Made by a program: the position numbers and the translations under genes
Shown: positions 1 through 9,372 of the stretch, piece after piece
Numbering within the stretch: the stretch's first letter is position 1
How the letters are laid out: each line of letters begins with the position of its first letter
Notes under the pieces: model-generated
Database searches by the model: none
Told to the model about the DNA's origin: nothing
Seen by the model: only the letters and a program-made list of their open reading frames with translations
Assembly: GCF_027923225.1 (NCBI RefSeq)
Contig: NZ_BSDI01000063.1
Span: 19,622 to 83,621 of the forward strand
DNA: 64,000 bases
From: Phytohabitans aurantiacus
GTDB taxonomy: Bacteria; Actinomycetota; Actinomycetes; Mycobacteriales; Micromonosporaceae
Reading direction: 5' to 3'

Positions 1-1334
1 AGGTTCAGGCGGCCCCACAGCTCCGGGCTGTCGAGCAGCACGTACCCGGACGGCAGCGCGGTCGTGCGCAGTACCTCGCGGCGCTGGGCCGCCGACAGGT
101 ACGGCTGGCGGGTCTCCAGGAGCACCTCGGCGCCCTTGGGGACGACCATCTCCCGGCGCCGGCCCTCGCGCGGCAGGATGTACGTCATGCGGGGCGTGAG
201 CGCGCGGAGGTTGGCCTCGCGGTCCGCGTACGGGTCGGTGTCCAGGCCGGACGAGTGCGCGTACGCCCACAGGTCGGTGGTGCCGGTCTGCGCGGCGAAG
301 TACTCCAGCGCCTGCGCGCGGGCGGCCGCCTTGAGCTCGGCGTTCACCGGGTTCGACAGCGTCGCCGCGGCGAGCGCGGTGCCGAGGATGCGCCCGCCGA
401 TGACGTCCACAGGGGAGTGCATGCCGGCGACGATGCGGGTGTGCGCCTCGGTGGCCGCGTGTGCCATCAGCTCCTGGAAGCGCTCCGGCACCGCGTACGC
501 GTAGGCCAGCCCGGCCAGGTACACGGCGTTGGTGTGGCCGCTGACGAAGCCGGCGTCGTCGACCGGGGCCTTGCTGCGCTGGCGGAGCAGTTGCGGTGCC
601 ACGATCACGTCGGTCTCGTAGACCGGGTAGCCCAGGTCGTCGAGGGCGCCGGTGTCGACGACCACGCTGTCGGGGTTCAGCCGCCAGGGCCGCGGGTACT
701 GGTAGCCGTACTTGCTGGGGTTGCTCGACGTGTGCGGGCCGCGTACCGCGTTGACGAGCTGCGCGACGAGACCGAGGGCCGAGTCGGTGGCGCCGGAGCC
801 GAGCGCGGAGCCGGGCGGGGCGTCCGCCGGCAGGGTGTCGCTGATCGTGGTCGGCGGGGTGCCGTCGGGGGCGCTGGTGATGCCGGTGACCGCCTTGGCG
901 CCGGTCCGGTACAGCTCGGCGAGCGGTCCCAGGCCGGCGATCATCGAGTAGCTCTGGTGCTGCCGGTCGACGATGAACGCCTGCTTCGCCTCGGCGTCGG
1001 TGCGCTTGGCGGTGACCAGGGCGCAGTACCCGACGTTGGCCCGCAGGAGGTCATGGTCGACCGGGACGCCGCTGTCCCACGTACTGCCGGTCTTCCACAC
1101 GCGCTGCATGCCGCTGAGGATGACGACCGCGGCGTTGTTCTCAGCCGTGGTGTTGGGCAGCTCGTTGGTGTGGTACCAGTCGACGAACGGCAGCAGCGCC
1201 GCGGACTCGGCGACGGCGGCGTTGAGCGACTCGGCCCGTGCCGCCGAGCTGACCAGCGGTCCGGCGGCGATGCCGGCCGCGACGCCGGTGGCGGCCCCGA
1301 GGGTGGTGCGCAGGAAGCGCCGACGATCGATCAT
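1..1334 (-). CDS. Tat-exported PAP2-family phosphatase (vanadium haloperoxidase-like), C-terminus beyond the window
   Basis: The frame stays open to the left edge, so about 444 N-terminal residues are present and the C-terminus is missing. It starts at an ATG (complement of 1332-1334) preceded by GGGAGAA. The N-terminus has a twin-arginine signal (DRRRFLRTT, then an Ala/Gly-rich stretch ending ARAES), so export by Tat is expected. The three signatures of the PAP2/vanadium haloperoxidase fold are visible: KX6RP as KYGYQYPRP near residue 206, SGH near 263 and RX5H (RIVAGMH) near 300. Such enzymes hydrolyse phosphomonoesters or, with bound vanadate, oxidise halides; the sequence does not say which. 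It is divergent from the Ser/Thr kinase across 192 bp in which I see no clear operator. Confidence 0.85.
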   Translation of the reverse strand, partial: MIDRRRFLRTTLGAATGVAAGIAAGPLVSSAARAESLNAAVAESAALLPFVDWYHTNELPNTTAENNAAVVILSGMQRVWKTGSTWDSGVPVDHDLLRANVGYCALVTAKRTDAEAKQAFIVDRQHQSYSMIAGLGPLAELYRTGAKAVTGITSAPDGTPPTTISDTLPADAPPGSALGSGATDSALGLVAQLVNAVRGPHTSSNPSKYGYQYPRPWRLNPDSVVVDTGALDDLGYPVYETDVIVAPQLLRQRSKAPVDDAGFVSGHTNAVYLAGLAYAYAVPERFQELMAHAATEAHTRIVAGMHSPVDVIGGRILGTALAAATLSNPVNAELKAAARAQALEYFAAQTGTTDLWAYAHSSGLDTDPYADREANLRALTPRMTYILPREGRRREMVVPKGAEVLLETRQPYLSAAQRREVLRTTALPSGYVLLDSPELWGRLN

Positions 1335-1526
1335 GCTGTTCTCCCATCTCCGGGCACGAGACACTAGCCGAGTAGCGGTGACTTTGGAAAGACGTCCTTA
1401 CAAACTCATGCCTAAAACCGGACGAACCAGGGGACTGTCGCGAGCGGTGGGTGGAATGGCACACTTTCGCGGAGTGTGACGGGGAGGCGGCCCGGCCGGG
1501 GTCGCGCACAAGCGGGGTGACCTTTC

Positions 1527-3365
1527 ATGAAGGGCGAGGCTGGGTCGCGCACGGCGCCACTGCGCCCGAGCGATCCCGCGCGGCTGGGCCGCTACGAGCT
1601 GCTGGGGCGGCTCGGCGAGGGCGGCATGGGCACCGTGTACCTCGCGCGCGGCGCCGACGGCAAGCTCGTGGCGCTCAAGGTGGTGCGCGCCGACGTGCTC
1701 GACGACGAGTTCCGGCGGCGGTTCCGCAGCGAGGTCAACCGGGCCCGGCAGGTGCCGCCGTTCTGCACCGCCGAGGTGCTCGACGCCGACCCGGACCACG
1801 AGCGCCCCTACCTCGTCGTGGAGTACGTCGACGCGCCCAGCCTCTCCACCGTCGTCAGCGAGCGCGGCCCGCTCAGCCCGGCCAACCTGCACAGCTTCGC
1901 GATCGGGGTGGCCACCGCGCTGACCGCGATCCACGGCGCGGGCGTCATCCACCGCGACCTCAAGCCCAGCAACGTGCTGCTGGCGCCGGGCAGCCCGAAG
2001 GTCATCGACTTCGGCATCGCGCGGGCCGTCGACCCCACGAGCCGGCACACCGACACCCACCAGATGCTCGGCACCGTGGCGTACATGGCGCCGGAGCGCT
2101 TCGGCCCCGACTCCGGCACCGACGTCACGCAGGCGGCGGACGTCTTCGCCTGGGGCGCGGTCGTCGCGTACGCCGGCACCGGCCGCACCCCGTTCGCCGC
2201 CGACTCGCCACCGGTGATCGCGGCACGCATCCTGACCCAGCCGCCCAACCTGACCGGCCTGGTGCCGCCCATCCGCGACCTGGTCGAGCGGGCGCTCGCC
2301 AAGACGCCCACCGAGCGGCCCACCGCCCGCGAACTGCTCGACCTGCTGCTCGGCGCCACCTCCGACCGGTCGCCGGAGCTGGCGGCGGCGCTGGATCGGC
2401 AACCCGACCTGCGGGTCGCGGCCGAAGAGGCGCAGGCCGCCACCGAGCCGCACGCGTCGCGCCATCTCACGGCCGTAGCCGTGCCCGGGTACCTGGCGGA
2501 TGTCGCCGCCGGCGCGACCGAGGCCGCCGGGCCCGCGACCGAGGCCGAGACGCCGGTGTCGCCGGCGCCCACCGTGCCGGCACCGCCGCCGGCGCGAAGC
2601 GGCCGGGCCGGGCGGATCGCCGTCGTCGCGGTGGCGCTCGCCGTGCTCGTGACCTCGCTGACCGTGGCCGGCATCGCCGCGGGCGTGCTCCCGCTGGAGA
2701 AGACCGGAAGCCCGCCGGCCGGCGCCACACCGTCGGCGACGGCTTCGACGCCGAGCGGCGCACCGAGTACCCCGGCCGCGCCGCCGACGATCGTCAGCCC
2801 GCCGCCCAGCAAGGTCGTCATGGCGGACCCGCTGACCAAGCCGGGCCTGTGGCCGACCCGGGAGGAGCCGGGGCAGCTCGCCACCTGCGACTACGAGGAC
2901 GGCCTCGTCGTCACGCGCGGCAAGCAGGGCCCGTACCGGTGCCGCGGCCCCATGGACCCGTTCACCGACTTCATCTTCTCCGTCGACGTGCGGCTGCGCA
3001 CCGAGGGCACCTGCGCGGGCATGTGGTTCCGCTTCGCGCAGAACGCCGGCTACCTCGCGCGGATCTGCCCGGAGGGCTTCTACGTGGCGACCCACGGCGT
3101 CAACGACGCGGCGGAAGTGACGGTACTGCGCACGATGCTGTTCGCCACCCCGATCCCGCTCGACACGAAGACCCGGGTCGCCATCACCGTGCGGGGCTCG
3201 TCGATCGCCCTGGACCGCGACGGCTACCGGATCGGCGAGCTGAGCGACACCACGTTCACGGAGGGTCGCGTGGTGCTGGGCATATATCCCGAAATCACCG
3301 AGCACCAGCCGCCGTTCAGTGTGGCGTTCACCAATGTGGAGGTTCGCACGATCACCGGCCGATGA
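1527..3365 (+). CDS. receptor-type Ser/Thr protein kinase, single TM, extracellular lectin/DUF1080-like domain
   Basis: 612 residues. An N-terminal Hanks-type kinase domain (about 22-275) has the glycine loop LGEGGMGTV, Lys51 (ALKVV), the catalytic loop HRDLKPSN (142-149), DFG (161-163) and MAPE (187-190), so it should be active. A Pro/Ala-rich juxtamembrane segment leads to one transmembrane helix (about 353-378), a Ser/Thr/Pro linker and an extracellular domain of about 190 residues that looks like the beta-sandwich of DUF1080/concanavalin-type domains, not PASTA repeats. Such a domain could sense a glycan or wall fragment (inference). GGGGTGA precedes the ATG. The next gene starts 21 bp later on the same strand. 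Confidence 0.87.
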   Translation: MKGEAGSRTAPLRPSDPARLGRYELLGRLGEGGMGTVYLARGADGKLVALKVVRADVLDDEFRRRFRSEVNRARQVPPFCTAEVLDADPDHERPYLVVEYVDAPSLSTVVSERGPLSPANLHSFAIGVATALTAIHGAGVIHRDLKPSNVLLAPGSPKVIDFGIARAVDPTSRHTDTHQMLGTVAYMAPERFGPDSGTDVTQAADVFAWGAVVAYAGTGRTPFAADSPPVIAARILTQPPNLTGLVPPIRDLVERALAKTPTERPTARELLDLLLGATSDRSPELAAALDRQPDLRVAAEEAQAATEPHASRHLTAVAVPGYLADVAAGATEAAGPATEAETPVSPAPTVPAPPPARSGRAGRIAVVAVALAVLVTSLTVAGIAAGVLPLEKTGSPPAGATPSATASTPSGAPSTPAAPPTIVSPPPSKVVMADPLTKPGLWPTREEPGQLATCDYEDGLVVTRGKQGPYRCRGPMDPFTDFIFSVDVRLRTEGTCAGMWFRFAQNAGYLARICPEGFYVATHGVNDAAEVTVLRTMLFATPIPLDTKTRVAITVRGSSIALDRDGYRIGELSDTTFTEGRVVLGIYPEITEHQPPFSVAFTNVEVRTITGR

Positions 3366-3386
3366 TCACGACCCTACGATGGTCAG

Positions 3387-5244
3387 GTGATTCTGGGGCG
3401 CCGCGGGGAGCTCCGGGCGGTCGACGAGCTGCTCCGGGCCGCGATCGATGGGGCGGGCGGCGCGCTGGTGCTGCGCGGCGAGGCCGGCATCGGGAAATCG
3501 GCGCTGCTGGAGCACGCCGTCGCGCGCGCCGGCAGGTACGGGATGCGGGTGCTGAGCACGGCGGGCGTACAGGCGGAGGTGCACGTCCCGTTCGCGGGCC
3601 TGCACCGGCTGCTGCGCACCGCACCCGACCGCGGCGGACCGGCGGCCGCCTTGCTGCACGACCCCGACACCCTGCCGTACCGGGCCGCGATGGCACTGCT
3701 CGACCTGCTCAGCGAGGCCGGCGGTGACACGCCGCTGCTGGTGGCCGTCGAAGACGCGCACTGGCTCGACGAGGCGAGCTGGGAGGCCGTCGCCTTCATC
3801 GCGCGCCGCCTCGAGTCCGACCGGGTCGCGATGGTGCTGACCGCGCGCGACGGTGAAGACGTCGACCGCCGGCTCGCGGGCGCCGGCCTGCCGGAGACGC
3901 GGCTGGAGCCGTTGAACCGCGCCGACTCCGGTGCCCTTCTCGCGCGGGTGGTGCCCGGGCTGCGGCCCGCGCTGCGCGAACGGGTACTCGCCGAGGCGGC
4001 CGGCAACCCGCTGGGCCTGGTCGAGCTGGGCGAGGCGGCGGTCCGCTCCGGCGGCGCGGCGCTGCTGCCGTCCTGGCTGCCGCTGAGCACCCGCCTGGAG
4101 CGCACCTTCTCCGGCCTGGTCGCCGAGCTGCCCGAGACGACGCAGGCGCTGCTGCTGGTCGCCGCGCTCGACGACGGCGACGACCTCGACGAGATGATCG
4201 ACGCGTGCCGCCGGGTGCAGCGCGCCGAGGTCGGGCCCGACGACATCGAACCCGCCGTGACGACCCGGCTGGTGCAGGTCGACGACCGGTTCCAGGTCAG
4301 CTTCCGGCATCCGTTGCTGCGCTCCGCCCTGTACCAGCGTGCGACCCCCGCGCAGCGCCGCAGGGTGCACGCGGCCCTGGCCGGCGTGGTGGCCGGCGAT
4401 CCTGAGCGACGACTCTGGCACCGGGCCGCCGCGGCGAGCGGCCCGGACGAGAAGCTGGCCCGGGAGCTGACCGAGGCGGCGCGGCGCGCGAACCGCCGGC
4501 AGGCGGCCAGCATCGCGCTGGCCGCCTTCGAACGCGCGGTGCGGCTCAGCGAAGACCCGGTGGCGCGCGCCAGCCGGCTGCTGTCCGCTGCGGACGCGGC
4601 CATGGACCAGGGTGACGTCACGACCGTGCGCCGGCTGCTCGGCGAGGTGCGGGAGCGCGAGCTCGCCCCCGCCGACCTGGCGTTCTACGGCCTGCTCAGG
4701 GAGATCTACTTCGGCACCGGCTGGAGCGGCAGCGGGCGCGTGGCCGCTTTCGCCGAGGCGGTCGAGGCGATGTGCCGCGACGGCGCCACCGACGCCGCGC
4801 TGGATTCGTTGCTGGCCATCAGCCTGCGGGTCTACTGGTCCAATCCGGACGGTGAGATGGTCGACCGGCTGGTGCGAGCCGCCGAGGGCATCGCCGCGCA
4901 TCCCGACGACCCGCGGCTCGTGGCGACCCTCGCCACGATCGCGCCCGTGGCGCGCGGCGCGTGGGCGCTGCGGCGGCTGCACGCGCTCCGGGCCGGCGGC
5001 GACCTGAGCTCGCGCGACGAAGGCAGCCTGGGTCTGGGCGCGGCCGCGCTGGGCGCCAACCCGCTCGCGATCGCCTTCCAGACCACCGCCGAGGCCGGCC
5101 TGCGCGCCCAGGGCCGGATCGGCGTGCTCAGCAAGACCCTCGTCAGCCACGCGATGAACGCCGCCTACCTCGGCGACGCGCGGGCCGCGCGGACGCTCGC
5201 CGCGGAGGCCGACCTGCTCGCCGCCGAGACCGGGGAAGGGGGCC
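3387..5244 (+). pseudogene. LuxR-type AAA ATPase regulator, C-terminally truncated (no HTH)
   Basis: It starts at GTG 3387 and encodes about 620 residues typical of large ATP-binding LuxR (LAL/MalT-like) regulators: Walker A GEAGIGKSALLEHA near the N-terminus, Walker B LLVAVEDAHWLD near 125, winged-helix/NOD segments, then helical repeat-like sequence. Recognisable protein stops around 5240. In the same frame the codons then become low-complexity Gly/Arg sequence to an out-of-frame stop at 5600, while another frame takes up an alpha/beta hydrolase. The rest of the repeat region and the C-terminal LuxR helix-turn-helix, expected in a family of about 900 residues, are absent. It is probably a deletion fusion, or less likely an assembly join. 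The exact breakpoint is uncertain by about 10-20 bases. Confidence 0.75.
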
Positions 5245-5667
5245 GGCGGCGACACCGTCGGTGGCCTGCAGTACCAGTTCCCGGGTACCAAGCTGGGGCT
5301 GGACGCGCTCGACCTGCGGCCGATCACGCTCCCCGACGGCAACCCGAGCTACGACGCGTACGTCAAGAAGGCGGTCTTCCGCGAGGTCTTCGCCGGCGAC
5401 CTGCCGGCGGCGACGGCGGCGGTCATGGCGGCCACCCAGCGCCCGGCCGACGCGAACGCGCTGCAGCAGGCGTCCGGCCCGCCCGCGTGGCGGGGCATCC
5501 CGTCGTGGTACCTGGTGGCCCGCGACGACCAGCTGATCCCGGCGGCCGCGCAGCGCTTCATGGCCCAGCGGGCCGGCGCGCGGGTCACCGAGGTCCGTAG
5601 CTCGCACGTCGCGATGATCTCCAAGCCCGACCAGGCGACAGCGGTCATCCTCTCCGCGGCCCGCTAG
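5245..5667 (+). pseudogene. alpha/beta-fold hydrolase, C-terminal remnant only
   Basis: In the frame of stop codon 5665-5667 the last 140 or so residues match the end of small alpha/beta hydrolases: a lid-like segment (FREVFAGDLPAATAAVMAAT), GPPAWRGIPSWYLVARDDQ holding the acid-residue region, then RSSHVAMISKP holding the catalytic His. The N-terminal half, with the oxyanion region and the nucleophile Ser elbow, is missing, because the sequence upstream of about 5245 belongs to the LuxR-type gene in a different frame. It cannot be an active hydrolase as it stands. A start at ATG 5425 would give an 80-residue fragment. Together with the previous entry it marks one junction that broke two genes. 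Confidence 0.72.
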
Positions 5668-5670
5668 CCT

Positions 5671-5705
5671 CCGGGGTCCTGCCGAGCTACTCGGCGGGAC
5701 CCCGG
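5671..5705. terminator. bidirectional hairpin between convergent genes
   Basis: 15-bp arms at 5671-5685 and 5691-5705 pair with one G:U, with a 5-nt loop (GCTAC). It lies just after the hydrolase remnant stop and overlaps the stop of the opposing NTF2-like gene. There is no long U-run, as is usual in high-G+C actinomycetes. Confidence 0.7.
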
Positions 5706-6064
5706 CCCGGTGTGACGAACTCGGGCTGGTCGAGGACGCGGAGCCAGCTGCCGTCGGGCTGGCGGCGGACGACCTGGGCGCGGGCGCCGGCGCCGTCGCG
5801 CGGTGGCGTGGAGGTCAGCGCGATGTCGCCGTTGACCAGCGTCGGCAGGGGCTGCTCGGGCTCGAAGTGCGGCCGGTTCGCGAGCACCTTCTCCCACAGC
5901 GCGCGGATCGCCTCGCGGCCGACCGTCTGGCCGCCGGGCGGGTACGCCAGCACCGCGCCCTCCTCGTACAGGGCGGCGACACCGGCCGCGTCGCCGGCGT
6001 TGGACCGCTCGACGAACAGCCGGGTGATGTCCTCGGGGCGCAGAGCCTTCTCATAATCCGTCAT
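5687..6064 (-). CDS. NTF2/SnoaL-like small protein
   Basis: 125 residues. The pattern RPEDITRLFVERSNAGDAAGVAALYEEGAVLAYPPG, followed by VGREAIRALWEKVL (in the family, a helix then a beta cone), is typical of nuclear transport factor 2-like proteins of the SgcJ/SnoaL type. These are single-domain cytoplasmic proteins; some are polyketide cyclases or isomerases but most are uncharacterised, so no reaction is assigned. It is transcribed divergently from the LysR gene with a palindrome between the two starts, which makes it the likely target of that regulator. Confidence 0.75.
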   Translation of the reverse strand: MTDYEKALRPEDITRLFVERSNAGDAAGVAALYEEGAVLAYPPGGQTVGREAIRALWEKVLANRPHFEPEQPLPTLVNGDIALTSTPPRDGAGARAQVVRRQPDGSWLRVLDQPEFVTPGRGPAE

Positions 6065-6103
6065 GCCTCCAGCCTCGCTCGCACACTCTCATGAGTCCAA
6101 CAG

Positions 6104-6126
6104 CTAGTTCGGATGCGAACTAGAAT
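6104..6126. promoter_or_regulatory. LysR-type operator overlapping a -10 box
   Basis: A perfect inverted repeat CTAGTTCG-GATG-CGAACTAG lies at 6104-6123. It contains a T-N11-A type core and overlaps the -10-like TAGAAT at 6121-6126. The predicted transcript start would fall about 2 nt before the LysR ATG at 6135, giving a near-leaderless mRNA. It probably mediates autoregulation and control of the divergent NTF2-like gene. Confidence 0.6.
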
Positions 6127-6134
6127 CACCAGTT

Positions 6135-7019
6135 ATGGAACTTCGGCACCTGGAGTACTTCGTCGCCGTCGCCGAGGAGCGAAACTTCACCCGCGCCGCC
6201 GCGCGCGTGCACATCAGCCAGTCCGGTGTGAGCGCCCAGATCCGGCAGCTGGAGCGGGAGTTGGGCGCGGAGCTGTTCGACCGGTCGGCGCGCGCGGTGA
6301 CGCTCACGGTCGCCGGCAAGGCGGCGCTGGACCACGCCCGCGCCGCGCTCGCCGCCGCCGGTGCGGTGCGGCAGGCCGTGAGCGAGGTGACCGGTGTACT
6401 GCGCGGCCGCCTCGCGGTCGGCATGGTGATCGGGTGCACGATCACGCCCCTGTTCGACGCCCTCGCCGCGTTCCGTCAGGCGCATCCCGGCGTGGAGATC
6501 TCGGTACGGGAGGACAACTCCGACCTGCTTGTCGCAGGAGTACACGATGGCGCTCTTGATCTGGCTCTTGTCGGCGCGGCGGCGCCCCCGGACGGCCTGG
6601 AGTCGCTGACGATCGTCAGTGAGCGGCTCGTCGCGGCCTTTCCGGCCGGGCATCCGCTGGCCGGGCGGTCGCGGGTGCGGTTGCGCGACGTGCTCGCCCA
6701 TCCGGTCGTGTGCATGCCGCCCGGCACCGGGCTGCGCACCGTCTTCGACGCGGCGTGCGCGCGCCAGGGCCGCGAGCCGGCGGTCGCGGCACAGGCAAGC
6801 GCCGCCGACGCGATCGCCGACCTCGCCGCGCGCGGCCTGGGCGTGGGGATCCTCAGCGAGTCCATGTCGGAGGCGTACCGCGACCGCCTCACCGCCCGCG
6901 TCATCGCGGACGTCGCGTCGCCGACGCTGCTGGCCTTCGGGTGGCGGCCCGCGCCCGGCCCGGCGGTGCGCGCCTTCCTGACCCACGCCCGCCGCGCCTT
7001 CGGCGTCGATGCCCGCTGA
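6135..7019 (+). CDS. LysR-family transcriptional regulator
   Basis: 294 residues. The N-terminal winged helix is canonical (MELRHLEYFVAVAEERNFTR, then AARVHISQSGVSAQIRQLERELGAELFDRS), and a periplasmic-binding-protein-like effector domain follows from about residue 90. It stands divergent from an NTF2-like gene across 70 bp that contains a perfect inverted repeat. Such regulators usually control the divergent neighbour in response to a small ligand; the ligand cannot be inferred. Confidence 0.92.
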   Translation: MELRHLEYFVAVAEERNFTRAAARVHISQSGVSAQIRQLERELGAELFDRSARAVTLTVAGKAALDHARAALAAAGAVRQAVSEVTGVLRGRLAVGMVIGCTITPLFDALAAFRQAHPGVEISVREDNSDLLVAGVHDGALDLALVGAAAPPDGLESLTIVSERLVAAFPAGHPLAGRSRVRLRDVLAHPVVCMPPGTGLRTVFDAACARQGREPAVAAQASAADAIADLAARGLGVGILSESMSEAYRDRLTARVIADVASPTLLAFGWRPAPGPAVRAFLTHARRAFGVDAR

Positions 7020-7024
7020 GTTTT

Positions 7025-7064
7025 GTTTCATGGGTTGACCTAAACCGAAACCGGGTCGTAACCT
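7025..7064 (+). promoter_or_regulatory. promoter and candidate operator of the sugar ABC operon
   Basis: A -35-like TTGACC (7035-7040) and -10-like TAACCT (7059-7064) are separated by 18 bp. Around the -35 box lies an imperfect inverted repeat (GTTTC at 7025-7029, GAAAC at 7047-7051; inner GGTT/AACC). The ROK regulator at the end of the operon is the obvious candidate to bind it (inference). Confidence 0.5.
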
Positions 7065-7102
7065 GCTGCGGAGCAACTCCTCGGGAAGGGATCGCATCCC
7101 CC

Positions 7103-8428
7103 ATGGTCGATCGACTCGCAAGATCCGTTAACCGTAGGGACCTCATCCGCATGGCCGGTCTGGCCGGTCTCGCCGGGCTCGGGCTGTCGGCGTGCGGCCG
7201 CGGCTTCGGCGGCGGCGACGACGAGCCGGAAGGCGGCACCGTCCAGCTCAACATGGTCTGGTGGGGCGACGCCAAGCGGGCCGAGAAGACGCAGGCCGCC
7301 CTCGACATCTTCCAGCGCAAGAACCCCGGCATCACCGTCAAGACCGAGTACCAGGACAGCGGGCCGTACAAGGACAAGCTCGCCACCAGGTTCGCCGCGG
7401 GCGACGCGCCGGACCTGATGGCGATGCGGATGGACAGCGTGCGCGAGTACGCCGACCGCGGCGCGCTGCTGGATCTGACCCCGCACTCAGGCGCGGTCGA
7501 CCTGTCGGGGCTCAGCGAGGGCGCCCGCACGCTGGCCGCCGTCGGCGACAAGACCTATGGCGTACCGGCCGGCCTCAACGCGATCGGCTTCGTCATCAAC
7601 AAGACGCTCACCGACAAGTTCGGCGTCCAGATCCCCGACGGCAACACGTGGAGCTGGGCCGACCTGAGCACGTTCTCGCAGGCGGTCACCAAGGCCAGCG
7701 GCAAGAAGGTGTACGGCACCCACTTCGACGCCGCGACGCTGGCAAACCTCATCGTCTTCGTCCGCCAGCAGGGCGAGGACTTCTACACCGCCGACGGCGC
7801 GCTGGGCGTCACCGAGGCCACCATGGTTGCTTGGTTCGACCTGTTCAACCAGATGCGGGCCAGCGGCGCGATGCCACCGGCCGGGTTCATCGAGGACGTG
7901 GGTGCCTCGGCCGCGGCGTCGTACCTGGCGAAGGGGTCGATCGCGTCCCAGATCATCCCGACGAACAACTTCCTTGTCTACAAGGAGGCCGCCGGCGGCA
8001 ACCTGGCCCTGCTCCGCATCCCCGGCGAGACCCAGGCCCGGCGGCGCGGCCAGTCCGTCGACTGCCCCCACCTGTGGTCGGTCGCGTCCGCGTCCAAGCA
8101 CCAGGCCGAGGCGCTGAAGCTGCTCAACTTCCTGGTCAACGACATCGATGCGTCGAAGGCCACCGGCACGACCCGGGGCGTCCCGGCCAGCTCGAAGATC
8201 GCCGAGGAGCTCAAGCCGAGCCTCACGCCGGACGACCAGCTCGCCACCGACTACCTGATCGGCCTGCAGGGCGAGAAGCTGCCGCGCTCGTACACGTACC
8301 CGCCGGGCTCCAGCAAGATCCAGTCCAGCCTGGAGTCGATCGCGACGGAGGTCGAGTTCAAGCGGCAGACGCCGCAGCAGGCCGCGAAGGCGTTCCTCGA
8401 CGCCGGCCGGAAGGCGCTCGGCAAGTGA
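7103..8428 (+). CDS. sugar ABC transporter substrate-binding lipoprotein
   Basis: 441 residues from ATG 7103. The frame is open further upstream, but this start has GGAAGGG 12 bp before it and puts the signal sequence at the N-terminus: NRRDLIRMAGLAGLAGLGLSAC combines a twin-arginine motif with an LSAC lipobox, so the mature protein is lipid-anchored outside the membrane. The rest is a solute-binding fold of the MalE/family 1 type (VQLNMVWWGD..., APDLMAMRMDSVREYADRGALLDLT, YGVPAGLNAIGFVINKTL). First gene of the operon; the next gene starts inside its stop codon (GTGA). The enzymes downstream point to xylo- or arabino-oligosaccharides as ligand (inference). Confidence 0.93.
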   Translation: MVDRLARSVNRRDLIRMAGLAGLAGLGLSACGRGFGGGDDEPEGGTVQLNMVWWGDAKRAEKTQAALDIFQRKNPGITVKTEYQDSGPYKDKLATRFAAGDAPDLMAMRMDSVREYADRGALLDLTPHSGAVDLSGLSEGARTLAAVGDKTYGVPAGLNAIGFVINKTLTDKFGVQIPDGNTWSWADLSTFSQAVTKASGKKVYGTHFDAATLANLIVFVRQQGEDFYTADGALGVTEATMVAWFDLFNQMRASGAMPPAGFIEDVGASAAASYLAKGSIASQIIPTNNFLVYKEAAGGNLALLRIPGETQARRRGQSVDCPHLWSVASASKHQAEALKLLNFLVNDIDASKATGTTRGVPASSKIAEELKPSLTPDDQLATDYLIGLQGEKLPRSYTYPPGSSKIQSSLESIATEVEFKRQTPQQAAKAFLDAGRKALGK

Positions 8429-9372
8429 CGTCGGGTACCACGACCGGGTTGCCGGCCGGGGTCGTCGCGCGTGACGTCCCGGCCGCGCCGCGGCGGCGGG
8501 CCAAGCGGCGCAAGGACCGCGCCGGCTACCTGTTCCTGCTGCCGTGGTTCATCGGGATGCTGTTCACCGTCATCCCGTTCTTCGCCTCGCTGTACCTGGC
8601 CTTCACCGACTACAACCTCCTCAACGCTCCACAGTGGATCGGTCTCGGCAACTTCCGGGAGATGCTCGACGATCCGCTGCTGCGCCAGTCGTTGAAGGTC
8701 ACCTTCATCTACACCTTCGTGTCGGTGCCGCTGTCGCTGGTGGTGGCGCTCGGCGTGGCGATGATGCTGAACCAGGGCATCAAGGGCCTGCCGGTCTACC
8801 GGGCGGTGTTCTACCTGCCGTCGCTGCTCGGCGGGAGCGTCGCGATCGTCCTGCTGTGGAAGTACATCTTCGGCTTCGACGGCATCGTCAACGGCTTCCT
8901 GGGCTGGTTCGGCATCGACGGTCCAGGGTGGACCACCGACCCCGACTACGCCCTGACCACGCTGATCATCCTGCACATCTGGACGTTCGGCTCGCCGATG
9001 GTGATCTTCCTGGCCGGCCTGCGGCAGATTCCCACCATGTACTACGAGGCCGCCGCCGTCGACGGGGCCTCGCGGTGGCGGCAGTTCCGCTCGATCACCC
9101 TGCCGCTGCTGAGCCCCATCATCTTCTTCAACCTGATCCAGTCCCTGATCTCGTCGTTCCAGACGTTCACGCAGGGCTTCATCATGAGCGGCGGCACCGG
9201 CGGCCCGGCGGACTCCACCATCTTCTACAACCTCTACCTGTACCAGCAGGGCTTCTCGCAGTTCCACATGGGATACGCGTCGGCGATGGCATGGGTGCTG
9301 CTGGTGATCATCGCGGCGTTCACCGCGCTGAACTTCCTGGCCGCCAAGTATTGGGTGTTCTATGACAACTAG
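8425..9372 (+). CDS. sugar ABC transporter permease (MalF-type)
   Basis: 315 residues from GTG 8425, overlapping the previous stop by 4 bp. After a basic cytoplasmic N-terminus (RRRAKRRKDRAG) six membrane helices can be drawn, beginning GYLFLLPWFIGMLF. The EAA loop that docks to the ATPase reads YYEAAAVDGASRWRQFRSI followed by TLPLL. Partner of the permease at 9362, which it overlaps by 11 bp. No ATP-binding gene is present in this operon, so a shared MsiK-like ATPase encoded elsewhere probably energises it, as is common for sugar importers of actinomycetes. Confidence 0.93.
   Translation: MTSGTTTGLPAGVVARDVPAAPRRRAKRRKDRAGYLFLLPWFIGMLFTVIPFFASLYLAFTDYNLLNAPQWIGLGNFREMLDDPLLRQSLKVTFIYTFVSVPLSLVVALGVAMMLNQGIKGLPVYRAVFYLPSLLGGSVAIVLLWKYIFGFDGIVNGFLGWFGIDGPGWTTDPDYALTTLIILHIWTFGSPMVIFLAGLRQIPTMYYEAAAVDGASRWRQFRSITLPLLSPIIFFNLIQSLISSFQTFTQGFIMSGGTGGPADSTIFYNLYLYQQGFSQFHMGYASAMAWVLLVIIAAFTALNFLAAKYWVFYDN

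Noticed and set aside
5245..5600. Continuation of the LuxR-type frame to the stop at 5600
   Set aside because: The sequence there is Gly/Arg/Ala-rich without repeat or HTH motifs, while the other frame encodes a clear hydrolase C-terminus; this tail is a read-through artefact.
6710..7102. Upstream in-frame extension of the sugar-binding protein from 6710
   Set aside because: It overlaps the LysR gene in another frame and would bury the Tat lipoprotein signal; ATG 7103 is the credible start.
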